From NCBI GenBank assembly GCA_944388135.1, contig CALXHP010000003.1, forward strand, positions 33,481 to 97,480: a DNA stretch of 64,000 nucleotides, written 5' to 3'. Of the stretch, positions 48,785 through 56,587 are shown in pieces. A model generated the notes under the pieces. It was not told the DNA's origin. It saw only the letters and a program-made list of their open reading frames with translations, and ran no database searches. A program made the position numbers and the translations under genes. How positions within the stretch are numbered: the stretch's first letter is position 1; each line of letters begins with the position of its first letter. This DNA is from an uncultured Gemmiger sp. (GTDB lineage: Bacteria; Bacillota; Clostridia; Oscillospirales; Ruminococcaceae).

Positions 48785-49965
48785 CGCTCCTGCCCCTTGG
48801 CCCGCTGGCGGCGCTGCTGACGGTTCAGCCGCTTTTCTTCCTGCTGGCGGCGGCAGATGCCCAGCACAAACGCCTGCACCTGCTCTGGTGCCACCCGCAT
48901 GGCTTCCCGGTAGGGCCGGGTCTCGTTGAGAACCGCATCCAGCTGTTCCTCACAGCGGTGGAGGCGCTGGCTCGATTCATGTTCCCTCATCGTACTTTGC
49001 TGCAACTGCATCCGCAGACTGCGGTTTTCCGCCTGCAACTTGCCGCCGGCTTTTGCCATCTCACACAGGGTCTGGAAGTCCTGCGTCATCAGTTCCACCC
49101 GCTTATCCAACACACCTTTGGTTTTGGCCCGCTGCTCGATGTCCGCCACATCACGGATCGACCCGGAAATGTTCTTCACCTGGGAGATAAGTTCCTTCCG
49201 TTGGCCCTGCAGCTGTTTGGTCTGGTCAGACAGTTCTGCCACTGTCTGTCGGTCCCTCTGGACCTTATACTCCAGTACGTTCAGGTGTTCGGCATCACTG
49301 CCCTCTATACCGCGCTCGAAGTCAGTGAATCCCGCCTGCCGCATGTGCTCAAAGAACTGGGTCTGCAACAGGCTGTAGGAACTCACCAACCGGGGCTTGC
49401 CGTTCTTTTTCAGCACAGGCTGCCCCTGCTCGTCGGTCATGGGGACCATCGGCCACTTTTTGCTGTGACTCACCTGCATGATCGTTTCCCGCACGGTGCC
49501 CCGCAGCGCCGGGTCCTTGCACCGTTTGGACCAGAGGATCTGCTTTTCCACCACCGGCAGATAGACAACATGAAGGTGATAGTGGAAAACATCCCTTCCC
49601 GGCCGGTCACTGGCTTCCCGGTTGCGCTCATCGGCGTGCATGACCGCCGAGATAATGTACTGTTCCCCACCTGCGATCTCCTTGGCCAGCTCGTACACCT
49701 CGGCGTAGAACTGCTTGGCGTACTCATAGCCGCCGTGGGTCTCAAAATAGTCAGTGTTCACATCAAACACCAGCTCGTCAAAGACGTAGGCGTCCGGTTT
49801 CAGTCCACGGGTGGAAACGACACCATCTTCCACCATTCGGTCAAATTGCTGGGCGTAAGTAGATGCCTCGCAGGCTTTGAAGATTACATTGTTGTGGTTG
49901 TATTCCAGCAGCACATCCGAGTTGGAGTACGCTTCGTTCTTGCGTTCATTGTGCCGCTCCCGCAC
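48781..49965 (-). CDS. MobV-family relaxase (Pre/Mob)
   Basis: From GTG 49965 the product has 394 residues. The N-terminus RERHNERKNEAYSNSDVLLE is the MobV motif with the conserved His and Asn, FHYHLHVVYLPV (about 125-136) the metal-binding HxH motif, and residues 230-350 form a coiled coil. MobV relaxases nick oriT and lead the strand in transfer. No ribosome site precedes the GTG and the family usually has a few more residues before RERHN. The frame is closed 16 bases upstream, so a small frameshift near 49970-49990 may have altered the start. An oriT-like region lies 105 bases upstream. Confidence 0.85.
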   Translation of the reverse strand: MRERHNERKNEAYSNSDVLLEYNHNNVIFKACEASTYAQQFDRMVEDGVVSTRGLKPDAYVFDELVFDVNTDYFETHGGYEYAKQFYAEVYELAKEIAGGEQYIISAVMHADERNREASDRPGRDVFHYHLHVVYLPVVEKQILWSKRCKDPALRGTVRETIMQVSHSKKWPMVPMTDEQGQPVLKKNGKPRLVSSYSLLQTQFFEHMRQAGFTDFERGIEGSDAEHLNVLEYKVQRDRQTVAELSDQTKQLQGQRKELISQVKNISGSIRDVADIEQRAKTKGVLDKRVELMTQDFQTLCEMAKAGGKLQAENRSLRMQLQQSTMREHESSQRLHRCEEQLDAVLNETRPYREAMRVAPEQVQAFVLGICRRQQEEKRLNRQQRRQRAKGQER

Positions 49966-50069
49966 CGAGATGGAATTTTACGGTAGCGCTCATTGCGCAC
50001 CACGGTCCGATGGATTTTACTGATAGGCGACTCCTTTCTTGGGTACGGTTCTGCAGCGGATGGGGAACG

Positions 50070-50128
50070 CAGATGCTTTGGAAAGCATCTGACCCACTAT
50101 GACACTTTCCGGCGCTGCCGGTAAAGTG
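50070..50128 (-). other. Candidate oriT with two hairpins
   Basis: CAGATGCTTT (50070-50079) and AAAGCATCTG (50082-50091) form a perfect hairpin. Twelve bases later CACTTTCCGG (50103-50112) pairs with CCGG-T-AAAGTG (50118-50128). Hairpins just upstream of a mobV gene, with an unpaired ACCCACTATGA between them, fit an origin of transfer. The nick site is not proven. Confidence 0.45.
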
Positions 50129-50346
50129 CCAGGGGGCCCGCTGCGGCGGGAGGGATTGGGATACGGCTGCCAGCCAAAACCGTTGTGCCAGCTTCCCGGT
50201 TGGGCCGCCGTCGTAACGGTTGTCATGTCTGTGGTTGCCTCTGGAAACCGGGCACCACAGTCCTTGTCCACCTTTTGCAAAACGCGGGGTGTGGAATTCT
50301 TTCTCTATTTCTCTTTTAGTTAGATAGTTCATTCTATCTTTATCGT

Positions 50347-50429
50347 GTCGGTTTTTCCGACGGGTCGGTGTCGGTAAATCCGTCAACTGCCTGTCCATTT
50401 TTCCGACAGGTCGGGGCGGAAATCCCGAC
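50347..50429. repeat. Cluster of four GTCGG-type hairpins
   Basis: GTCGG-N5-CCGAC (50347-50361), an imperfect GTCGG-N5-CCGTC (50370-50384), CCTGTC-N9-GACAGG (50390-50410) and GTCGGG-N8-CCCGAC (50410-50429) follow each other. They lie just after the end of the rep remnant and may be iterons, a plasmid origin element or rep-control sites. Confidence 0.6.
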
Positions 50430-50435
50430 GGGTGG

Positions 50436-50910
50436 TTACAGTTCGTTAGGTTCCTTGGGCCGGGGCAGATTGAGGTAATACCGCCGGGCCTTTCCGTTTG
50501 ACTGTCCCGGCACCGGCTCCAGCAAACCACAGCGCTCCAGAGCGGCAAACAATCCGGCAGCTTTCTCCCCAGCAATCGCCCCGCACTGGCCCGCGAGAGG
50601 CTCACACAGGGCCTGCCGTCGGCTTTCCAGCGCCCGGTGGTATCTCCTGGGCCGACAGCCGTAGTAATCCCAGCAAATGGCCGTACAGCAGCTTGTTTTC
50701 GCCGGGAAGTTCCCGGTAAGGTTCTTCCGAGAGAAGGCTGGCTGGGATCATCAGAAAGCTGTCGATGCGGTTCAGGTTTTCTTCTGCGGGAACGAGTTCA
50801 TGGTTCAGATGGCACCTCCTTGTGTTCTGGGTTGGTGGCGGACTTTGGCTTCTGGCATCCCTCTTTTCCGGTTGGTTTTGTCCTCGAAAAATGTTCGATA
50901 ATTTCGCCAT
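50436..50910 (-). pseudogene. RepA_N-type replication initiator, frameshifted
   Basis: The N-terminal frame encodes DSFLMIPASLLSEEPYRELP and NKLLYGHLLGLLRLSAQE, the RepA_N winged-helix region, and then runs into a stop at 50602. Another frame continues with RRYHRALESRRQALCEPL, GEKAAGLFAALERCGLLEPV and GKARRYYLNLPRPKEPNEL, the matching C-terminal part of that domain, to TAA at 50436. At least one frameshift, perhaps with a small deletion, lies near 50640-50660. The initiator is therefore probably inactive, and the element is now passive in the chromosome. ATG 50910 is a likely start. Confidence 0.7.
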
Positions 50911-51079
50911 GTATTCTTCCGACACATACAGCGTACAGCGTCTTGCGGTCAGTTTCAAGATGTGTTAGACTGTTTTCATGTTGGATGATTCACACGCTTT
51001 TCTTGGCTGTTCCTGAAACACAGAAAAACACAGAGCCATTTTACGCCCACTATGCTCCAACACAGGATGGTGACGAATT

Positions 51080-52327
51080 TTGAACTACCAGACGTACCTT
51101 TTCTTTGAAGGCCGCACCGAATATATCCAGGGCTACGACACGCCCCAGCACACGTATCCGCTGGGGTCCCTGGTGTTCGGTGTCCTGGACCTGGATGCCG
51201 CCCCCTATCTGGAGCGGGGCCGCACATTGCTGGAAAAATTCCGGGGCGTAAGTTTCCCGGAAGATCAGACCATGCAGCAGAGTTTGGCAGCCCCCGACAC
51301 CTGCGTATATTACCAGGTGGCTTCCTTCTACCATGACTTTGCCGCCGCTGTGCGGCAGGTTTCCCCTGCTCTGTTTGATCTTGTGGAAGGTTACACGCTG
51401 GCTACCTTCCGTCTCAATGAGCGGGAGCTGAAAGCTACCCAACATAGCGTGTTGCAATTTATACATACTGGAAAAAATGACAGTTCGTATACATTTGATG
51501 AATTGCGCGCCAGAATGTATCACCTCGGCGAGTTGACCATAACCAGTGACATCATGGAAGGGTTCTGCCGGAACTTTCCGGAGTACACCGACCCGATGAA
51601 GGTATTTATCCAGCGTGATACCGGGGACGCCTCCCTGTGCCGGACGGCGCTGTCGGTATTGGAATCCTTCGTGACGCTGCTGCAACAGTTGGTGGACGGC
51701 AAAACGGATCTGCACCAGCTGATCGAGGCAACACTGGTGGACGAGGACGGCCGCCCCAAAACGGAGCATGGCCAGCGGCCTTCGGAGCTGCTGGTAGAAC
51801 TGGCCGAAAATGGCGATTCAACCTACCAAAAATATCACAAGCTGGAGGACGAGATCCATATCCAGACCCGTTACAAACGGCCCACAGACAACAAAAAAGG
51901 CGGCATTTCTGCCGCCACGTTCTACGCGAGCGATACGCTGCCCGCGTTACTCTTTTTGGAATTTGTACAGATGTGCGCCCAGGATCTGCCGGTTGCCGTC
52001 TGTGAAAGCTGCCACCGGCTGTTTGTCCCTTTCTCCAGCCGCGCCAAGTATTGCGAGCGGGTGCTGGACCCGGAAACCGGCGCCACCTGCAAGGATATTG
52101 CTGCCAAGCTGGCCTACGCCGAGGAGCTGAAGGCCAACAAAGCCAAGGAACTCTATAACAAGATGCGCAACCGCTACCAGATGCGCTGCTCCCGCGCCCC
52201 AGGCAACCAAAAAATGCGGGATGACTACAACGCCTGGCGAAAGCAGGCGCAGATGGCATTGAGTAAGTACCAGTTGGGGAAAATGAGCTGGAAGGTGTTT
52301 CAAAAGATCATTATGGAAACGCCATAA
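51080..52327 (+). CDS. DUF6076-like zinc-finger protein of mobile elements
   Basis: The 415-residue protein starts at TTG 51080 (weak AGGATGG site). The first 270 residues are helical with no known motif. The C-terminal part has CESCHRLFVPFSSRAKYCER and a later Cys in GATCKDIAAKLAY, a treble-clef-type zinc site, followed by NRYQMRCSRAPG. Proteins of this type (DUF6076, recalled by memory) are common in clostridial mobile elements and have no known role. It is divergent from the rep remnant. Confidence 0.6.
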   Translation: MNYQTYLFFEGRTEYIQGYDTPQHTYPLGSLVFGVLDLDAAPYLERGRTLLEKFRGVSFPEDQTMQQSLAAPDTCVYYQVASFYHDFAAAVRQVSPALFDLVEGYTLATFRLNERELKATQHSVLQFIHTGKNDSSYTFDELRARMYHLGELTITSDIMEGFCRNFPEYTDPMKVFIQRDTGDASLCRTALSVLESFVTLLQQLVDGKTDLHQLIEATLVDEDGRPKTEHGQRPSELLVELAENGDSTYQKYHKLEDEIHIQTRYKRPTDNKKGGISAATFYASDTLPALLFLEFVQMCAQDLPVAVCESCHRLFVPFSSRAKYCERVLDPETGATCKDIAAKLAYAEELKANKAKELYNKMRNRYQMRCSRAPGNQKMRDDYNAWRKQAQMALSKYQLGKMSWKVFQKIIMETP

Positions 52328-52434
52328 GATATTATAGTATTTCCTCCCCATAGAGAACATTTTGTCTATTTTCTGTTTTACGTTTTACTAGTTTGCTTCG
52401 GCGGATTGAGCTGCTTTTGCTATTTGTTTTCTTA

Positions 52435-53196
52435 TCAAAGAAACAGTTCGCATTCCTTTCGCTGGGAGCAGACCTTTTTCAGCATCAAGCCTGCTGCAGA
52501 CAGCAACAGCGGATTGACCTTGCGGGCACCCTGCGGGCATACCGAAACGCAACGCATGCAGGAAATACATGCTTTCTCGTCCACCTTGGTGGGGTCATCC
52601 TTACGGATGGCCTGTACCGGACACTTTGCGGCACAGGCACCGCAGTGGTTGCACGCCTTGGTAGCCTTGGGCACCATGCCGGCGCCGCCTGCCTTTTTGT
52701 AGGGACGGTTGCCGGGGATGTCCGGCTCGGACAAGTCGCCCGCAGACAGTTTGGCCTGAATCTTTTCGCCAAAGGCGGCAAGCCGCGCTGCATCCTGCCC
52801 ATCCGGCCGTCCGGCGGCAAACTGCCGGACGATGGAGTGTTCCGCTACCGCCGCCACGGCAGCAATGACCCGGAACCCGGCTTTTTTGGCGGCATCTTCC
52901 AGTTCCACCAGGGTATCCTCATAGGCGCGGTTGCCGTACACGCAGACCAGCACGGCCCGGGCACCACTGGCCCGGATGGCGGACAACCGGTCCACCGCCA
53001 CCGCCGGGACACGGCCGCCGTAGAACGGCACCGCAATGACCGCCACATCCTCCCCGGTCAGCCGGACGGCGGAAAAATCCTGTTTGCTGTCAGTAAGGTC
53101 AATGTCCGCCGCTTCCCCGCCCAAGGCGTGGACCAGCAGGTCTGCCGCTTTCTGCGTGCCGCCCGTGGGGCTGAACACGATACTGTAGAGTTTCAT
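52435..53196 (-). CDS. EFR1-type flavodoxin-ferredoxin fusion protein
   Basis: ATG 53196 (AAGGGGGA) gives 253 residues. Residues 1-150 form a flavodoxin-like domain (VFSPTGGTQKAADLL, the FMN phosphate loop; VPFYGGRVPAVAVDRL). Two 4Fe-4S ferredoxin motifs follow: CNHCGACAAKCP (about 181-192) and CISCMRCVSVCP (about 208-219). It would move electrons between FMN and FeS proteins in the cytosol. It is the last gene of an operon with an oxidoreductase and a nitroreductase, both damaged. Confidence 0.92.
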   Translation of the reverse strand: MKLYSIVFSPTGGTQKAADLLVHALGGEAADIDLTDSKQDFSAVRLTGEDVAVIAVPFYGGRVPAVAVDRLSAIRASGARAVLVCVYGNRAYEDTLVELEDAAKKAGFRVIAAVAAVAEHSIVRQFAAGRPDGQDAARLAAFGEKIQAKLSAGDLSEPDIPGNRPYKKAGGAGMVPKATKACNHCGACAAKCPVQAIRKDDPTKVDEKACISCMRCVSVCPQGARKVNPLLLSAAGLMLKKVCSQRKECELFL

Positions 53197-53213
53197 ATAA
53201 AGATCCCCCTTTT

Positions 53214-54062
53214 TCAGATTTCTTTTTCGGCCTGCCAAGACAGGACGTAATGCATGGTATCGGGAAGGTTCCTGTCTGCCTGGGGTGCCGATACAAAGGT
53301 GCCAGTCAGCCCCAGTTCCAGGGCAGTCTGGTGGAAGTGGCACAGCGCAATGCCCAGATCCACCTGCTTGATCAGCTGCTCCGGCTCGGAAAGCCCTGAC
53401 TTATACGACGCGTAGAAATGATACAGATTCCCGTCCTTGCACACCCGCCAGGGCTGGGCGTTGGTGGCGGACGGTGCCAGCCGCACCATCTCCAGTGGCT
53501 GGGCGTAGGCCCCGGCCTCTGCGGCGGTGAGCGGCGTGCACAAGTCTTTCTGGAAGAATAGTTCCTTCCAGGGTTTGCGAGCGGAGGATTTCATGGTGGA
53601 GCGCATGAGGGTTTCCGCCAGGCTGCGTTTGGCGGCGGGATACCCTACCGGCGAAATCGCCGGGAAGAGTTCCTCCTGAGAGATGCCCATGGCCGCCGCA
53701 AAATGCTCCCGCTGAAAGGTGGCAGCCAGCCACACAGTGCCCAGCCCCAGATGGGTGGCATAGAGCAGCAGGGTTTCAAACTCATAACCGGCGGCCAGCG
53801 GTGCCAGGTCGGTTTTGGGGATGGAAACACCCAAAAAGGTGCTGGCTCCCTTAATCACACCGTAGGTGCCCAGCTTTTCCCCGGTGGCATCCACCTTTTT
53901 GTCCAGGATGTATTCGTGCACCTGGACACCGAAGGGATTGTCCAGCTTGTCCATACAGGCCACCAGGGCGTCCCGGTCCTGCACAGAAAGGGGCCTGTCC
54001 TCATAGGTGCGCACACTGTGCCGTTTCTAAATGGTCTGTACAACAGGAATGGATAGTTTCAC
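53214..54062 (-). pseudogene. Nitroreductase family gene with an early TAG
   Basis: The natural start is GTG 54062, 6 bases after GGAGG. Codons 1-11 read MKLSIPVVQTI, codon 12 is TAG (54027-54029), and KRHSVRTYEDRPLSVQDRDA follows in the same frame. The rest is a full FMN-dependent nitroreductase-like protein: RHSVRTYEDRP binds FMN phosphate, GLGTVWLAATFQREHF near residue 110, and LAPSATNAQPWRV near 195. Translation might restart at GTG 54014, giving 266 residues without the first FMN contacts. It is in one operon with the oxidoreductase and EFR1 genes. Confidence 0.78.
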
Positions 54063-54076
54063 AGGTCCGGCCTCCT

Positions 54077-55079
54077 TCACATCTCAATCATAACTTTGCC
54101 GCGGAGCGGACCCTTTGCCACCAGCTGCAGGGCCTCGTTCGCCTGCTCCAGGGTAAAGACCCGGTCATCCACAGCCGGGCGTATCTGCTGCTGTTCCACG
54201 ATTTCGGTGATTTTGCGCAGCTGGGCGCCGTCCGAACGGACAAAGACAAACCGGTATTCCTTCCCCTGCTTTTGGGCAGCCTTGTCGTATTTCCGGCCCG
54301 CCAGGGCAAAGAGTTGTTTTTTTCCATCCGGGGAACTGCCTGCGCTGGGCAAAGACCTTGTTGGGCCCGGTGCGCAGACTCACCAGCCGCCCGCCCTGTT
54401 TCAGCACCGACAGCTCATGGTCGAACTCCGCCGGGCCCAGTGTGTCGATCACCCCGTCCAGGCCGGACAGCTGCTCCCAGTAATTTTCCTGTTGGTAGTC
54501 AAGATACCGTTCCACGCCCATGGCCACAAACTGGTCCTTCGCCCGGGCGTTGCCGGTGACCAGGACCTGCAGCCCCAGGGACTTGGCCAGGGGCACCGCC
54601 ATCTGTCCGAAGCTGCCCGACCCGCCGGGAATCAGGATGGTCTGGCCCGGCTCTGCCTCCAGTTCTTCGGTGAGCGCCTGCCAGGCGGTGAGACCCGTCA
54701 GCGGGATGGCCGCCGCCGTGGCAAAATCGTAGCCTGCGGGCATTTTGGCGATCTCTTTCTCATCCACCGTCACGTATTCCGCAAAGGCGCCGATTTTATC
54801 GAGGGGCAGGCGGGCGTATACCTTGTCCCCTTTCTGGAAGTTCCGCACCTTGCGGCCCACCTGCTCCACGATCCCCGAACACTCATTCCCCAGGGTCAGG
54901 GGTTTGGGATAATCCTGGATCAGTTTGACACTCCCCGTCAGGATCAGAAGATCCACCGGGTTGACCGCTGCTGCCTTGACCCGGATCAGCACCTCGGTAT
55001 CGGAAATTTCCGGCACGGGTACCTCCCGCAGGACTGTCTGGATGGTTTTGGCGTAGCGATCGATCTGAACTGCTTTCAT
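54077..55079 (-). pseudogene. Zinc-type alcohol dehydrogenase-like quinone oxidoreductase with A7 frameshift
   Basis: ATG 55079 opens a medium-chain dehydrogenase: EVLIRVKAAAVNPVDLLIL, GNECSGIVEQVG, and NAD(P) loop ILIPGGSGSFGQMAVPLA (about 148-165). At about 54333-54339 a run of seven A on the coding strand shifts the frame; with six A the protein continues as KKQLFALAGRKYDKAAQKQG and ends EALQLVAKGPLRGKVMIEM at 54077, a normal family end. The whole would be about 333 residues. A homopolymer slip in the cell or a sequencing error are both possible. The upstream palindrome suggests control by the divergent Rrf2 protein. Confidence 0.8.
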
Positions 55080-55140
55080 GGAAGACCTCTTTCTATGGGG
55101 GAATTTCTCTTGCTTTTTTTGTGAGAATCAGTACAATGGT

Positions 55141-55165
55141 AGATGTAACATCTTTATTTACATCT
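55141..55165. promoter_or_regulatory. Rrf2-type operator candidate
   Basis: AGATGTAA (55141-55148) and TTACATCT (55158-55165) are perfect inverted copies 9 bases apart, between the oxidoreductase operon and the divergent Rrf2 gene. A weaker AGATGTAAT/AATTACACT pair lies at 55186-55209. Confidence 0.65.
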
Positions 55166-55247
55166 TTCACAGTGTAGCACGTGCTAGATGTAATGTCAAG
55201 AATTACACTGAAAAAATCATCTTTTCAGGAAAGGATTTACACGCACT

Positions 55248-55697
55248 ATGCAGATCAGCATGAAATGTTCCGTTGCGGTGCACTGCCTGATTTTTATCCA
55301 CGAAGCGAAAGGGGTTGCCAAGGTAACCAGCACGCTGCTGGCGGAAAGCACGGGGTGCAATCCCGTGGTGATCCGCAATATTCTCAGCGCCCTGAAAAAG
55401 GCAGGGCTCATCACGGTGCCCCGGGGCACCGGCGGCGCCGTGCTCTGCGCCGATTCCTCGGAGATCACCCTCTACCAGATCTATACCGCCCTGGAGCCGG
55501 AAGGGGTGACCTCCCTCATCGGGATTCATCCCTGTCAGGGACGCCCCTGCCCGGTGGCGCAGAACATCCGCCAGGTGCTGCAAAAACCCTACCATAAAAT
55601 CGAGGACGCCGTCAGGACCACCATGGAAAGCATCACGTTGCAATCCATGCTGGATGATTTTCATGACCTTGTACAAAAGAATGACACCACCTCCTGA
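55248..55697 (+). CDS. Rrf2 family regulator (redox operon)
   Basis: The 149-residue protein has an Rrf2 winged helix (VTSTLLAESTGCNPVVIRNI, about 26-45) and wing (PRGTGGAVLCADSSEITLYQ). Cys in the C-terminal part are HPCQGRPCP plus CADS, so a redox- or FeS-linked sensor is possible. It is divergent from the oxidoreductase/nitroreductase/EFR1 operon with a shared palindrome. It ends at a terminator. Confidence 0.86.
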   Translation: MQISMKCSVAVHCLIFIHEAKGVAKVTSTLLAESTGCNPVVIRNILSALKKAGLITVPRGTGGAVLCADSSEITLYQIYTALEPEGVTSLIGIHPCQGRPCPVAQNIRQVLQKPYHKIEDAVRTTMESITLQSMLDDFHDLVQKNDTTS

Positions 55698-55704
55698 CAA
55701 GAAT

Positions 55705-55732
55705 AGCCACGGCAGATGCCGTGGCTGTTTTT
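55705..55732 (+). terminator. Terminator after the Rrf2 gene
   Basis: AGCCACGGC (55705-55713) pairs with GCCGTGGCT (55718-55726), followed by GT6. Confidence 0.85.
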
Positions 55733-55735
55733 TCT

Positions 55736-55780
55736 CTCAGTCTGCTTTTTCTCAGTCTGCTTTTTCTCAGTCTGCTTTTT
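55736..55780. repeat. Three tandem copies of a 15-bp unit
   Basis: CTCAGTCTGCTTTTT is repeated exactly three times (55736-55750, 55751-55765, 55766-55780), directly after the Rrf2 terminator and 12 bases from the end of the HAD gene. It is a slippage-prone microrepeat. Confidence 0.85.
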
Positions 55781-55792
55781 CTCACGCCGGAT

Positions 55793-56578
55793 TCAGGCCC
55801 CGGCCTGACTGGCAGAAAGCAGCCGGTCGATCTCCCGGGCGACGCCATCCCGGGCATTGGATTCAATGACCCGCTCCGCCAGAGTTTGCAGGGCCTCGTT
55901 CCCGTTGCCCATGGCCCGAGTATGCGGGAAAGCACCGAAGAGGCTCCGGTCATTGCAGCCATCCCCGAAGACCAGCACCTCGTCCGGCGGGATGCCGTAC
56001 CGCGCTGCCATCCACCGGGCCATGGGCCCTTTTTGGGCGTCCCGCGCGGTGACCTCCAGATTCCAGGGCGCCGAAGCGGTCACCGTCACATCGGGCCGGG
56101 TTTGCAGCATCTGCCGGGCACGGGCCAGGGCATCGGGATTATGGGAAAAGGCAAAAATCTTGCGCACCTGCGGCTGCCGGGCCCAGAAATCCTCCATCTG
56201 CGGAAAGGGCTGCGCCGAGGGGCACAGGTCGGTATCGGTGGTGAAATCTCCCCCGTCGGTGTTGACTTCAAATCCCAGACCATACCGCCCCAGCACCGCC
56301 ACCGCCTGCCGGGCGGCAGCCGGCGGCAGCGAGACTGCCCGCAGCAGTTCACCCCGGGCGGTGCGGGCTTCCGCGCCGTTGAGCAGTACGAAGTCCGCCG
56401 CCACACCGGCCTCGGCCAGCAAGGGAGAAGCGGTTTTCCAGCTGCGGCCAGTGGCCACCAGCAGGGGGATGTCCGCCCGCCGGGCCCGCTGCAGGGCTTC
56501 GGCCGTTGGGAGTGTGATGCGTCCTTCCGGCCCCAGCAGGGTGCCGTCCAGATCGCTGATCAACATTCGGATGGGCAT
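55793..56578 (-). CDS. HAD-superfamily (Cof-type) phosphatase
   Basis: The 261-residue protein has the nucleophile motif DLDGTL (9-14), motif II LLVATGRSW (about 38-46), and motif IV GDGCNDRSLFGAF (about 207-219), with a Cof-type cap between. These cytosolic enzymes remove phosphate from sugar phosphates and similar small molecules. It is the last gene of the GH32-PTS-GH36 operon, 9 bases after GH36, so it probably acts on a phosphosugar from that pathway. Confidence 0.9.
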   Translation of the reverse strand: MPIRMLISDLDGTLLGPEGRITLPTAEALQRARRADIPLLVATGRSWKTASPLLAEAGVAADFVLLNGAEARTARGELLRAVSLPPAAARQAVAVLGRYGLGFEVNTDGGDFTTDTDLCPSAQPFPQMEDFWARQPQVRKIFAFSHNPDALARARQMLQTRPDVTVTASAPWNLEVTARDAQKGPMARWMAARYGIPPDEVLVFGDGCNDRSLFGAFPHTRAMGNGNEALQTLAERVIESNARDGVAREIDRLLSASQAGA

Positions 56579-56587
56579 GGTTCCTCC

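Larger units (their letters stand above)
49994..50435. other. Gene-free region between mob and rep: transfer/replication signals
   Basis: This stretch holds the oriT-like hairpins (50070-50128), an AAGGAG-like site near 50035, an AT-rich part (50295-50345) and a hairpin cluster (50347-50429). A 128-codon frame (50332 to 49946, minus) overlaps the hairpins and has no recognisable domain, so it is not called as a gene. Confidence 0.4.

Noticed and set aside
49946-50332. A 128-codon frame upstream of and overlapping the relaxase gene
   Set aside because: It runs through the oriT-like hairpins, has no clear ribosome site or domain, and is better explained as non-coding transfer sequence.
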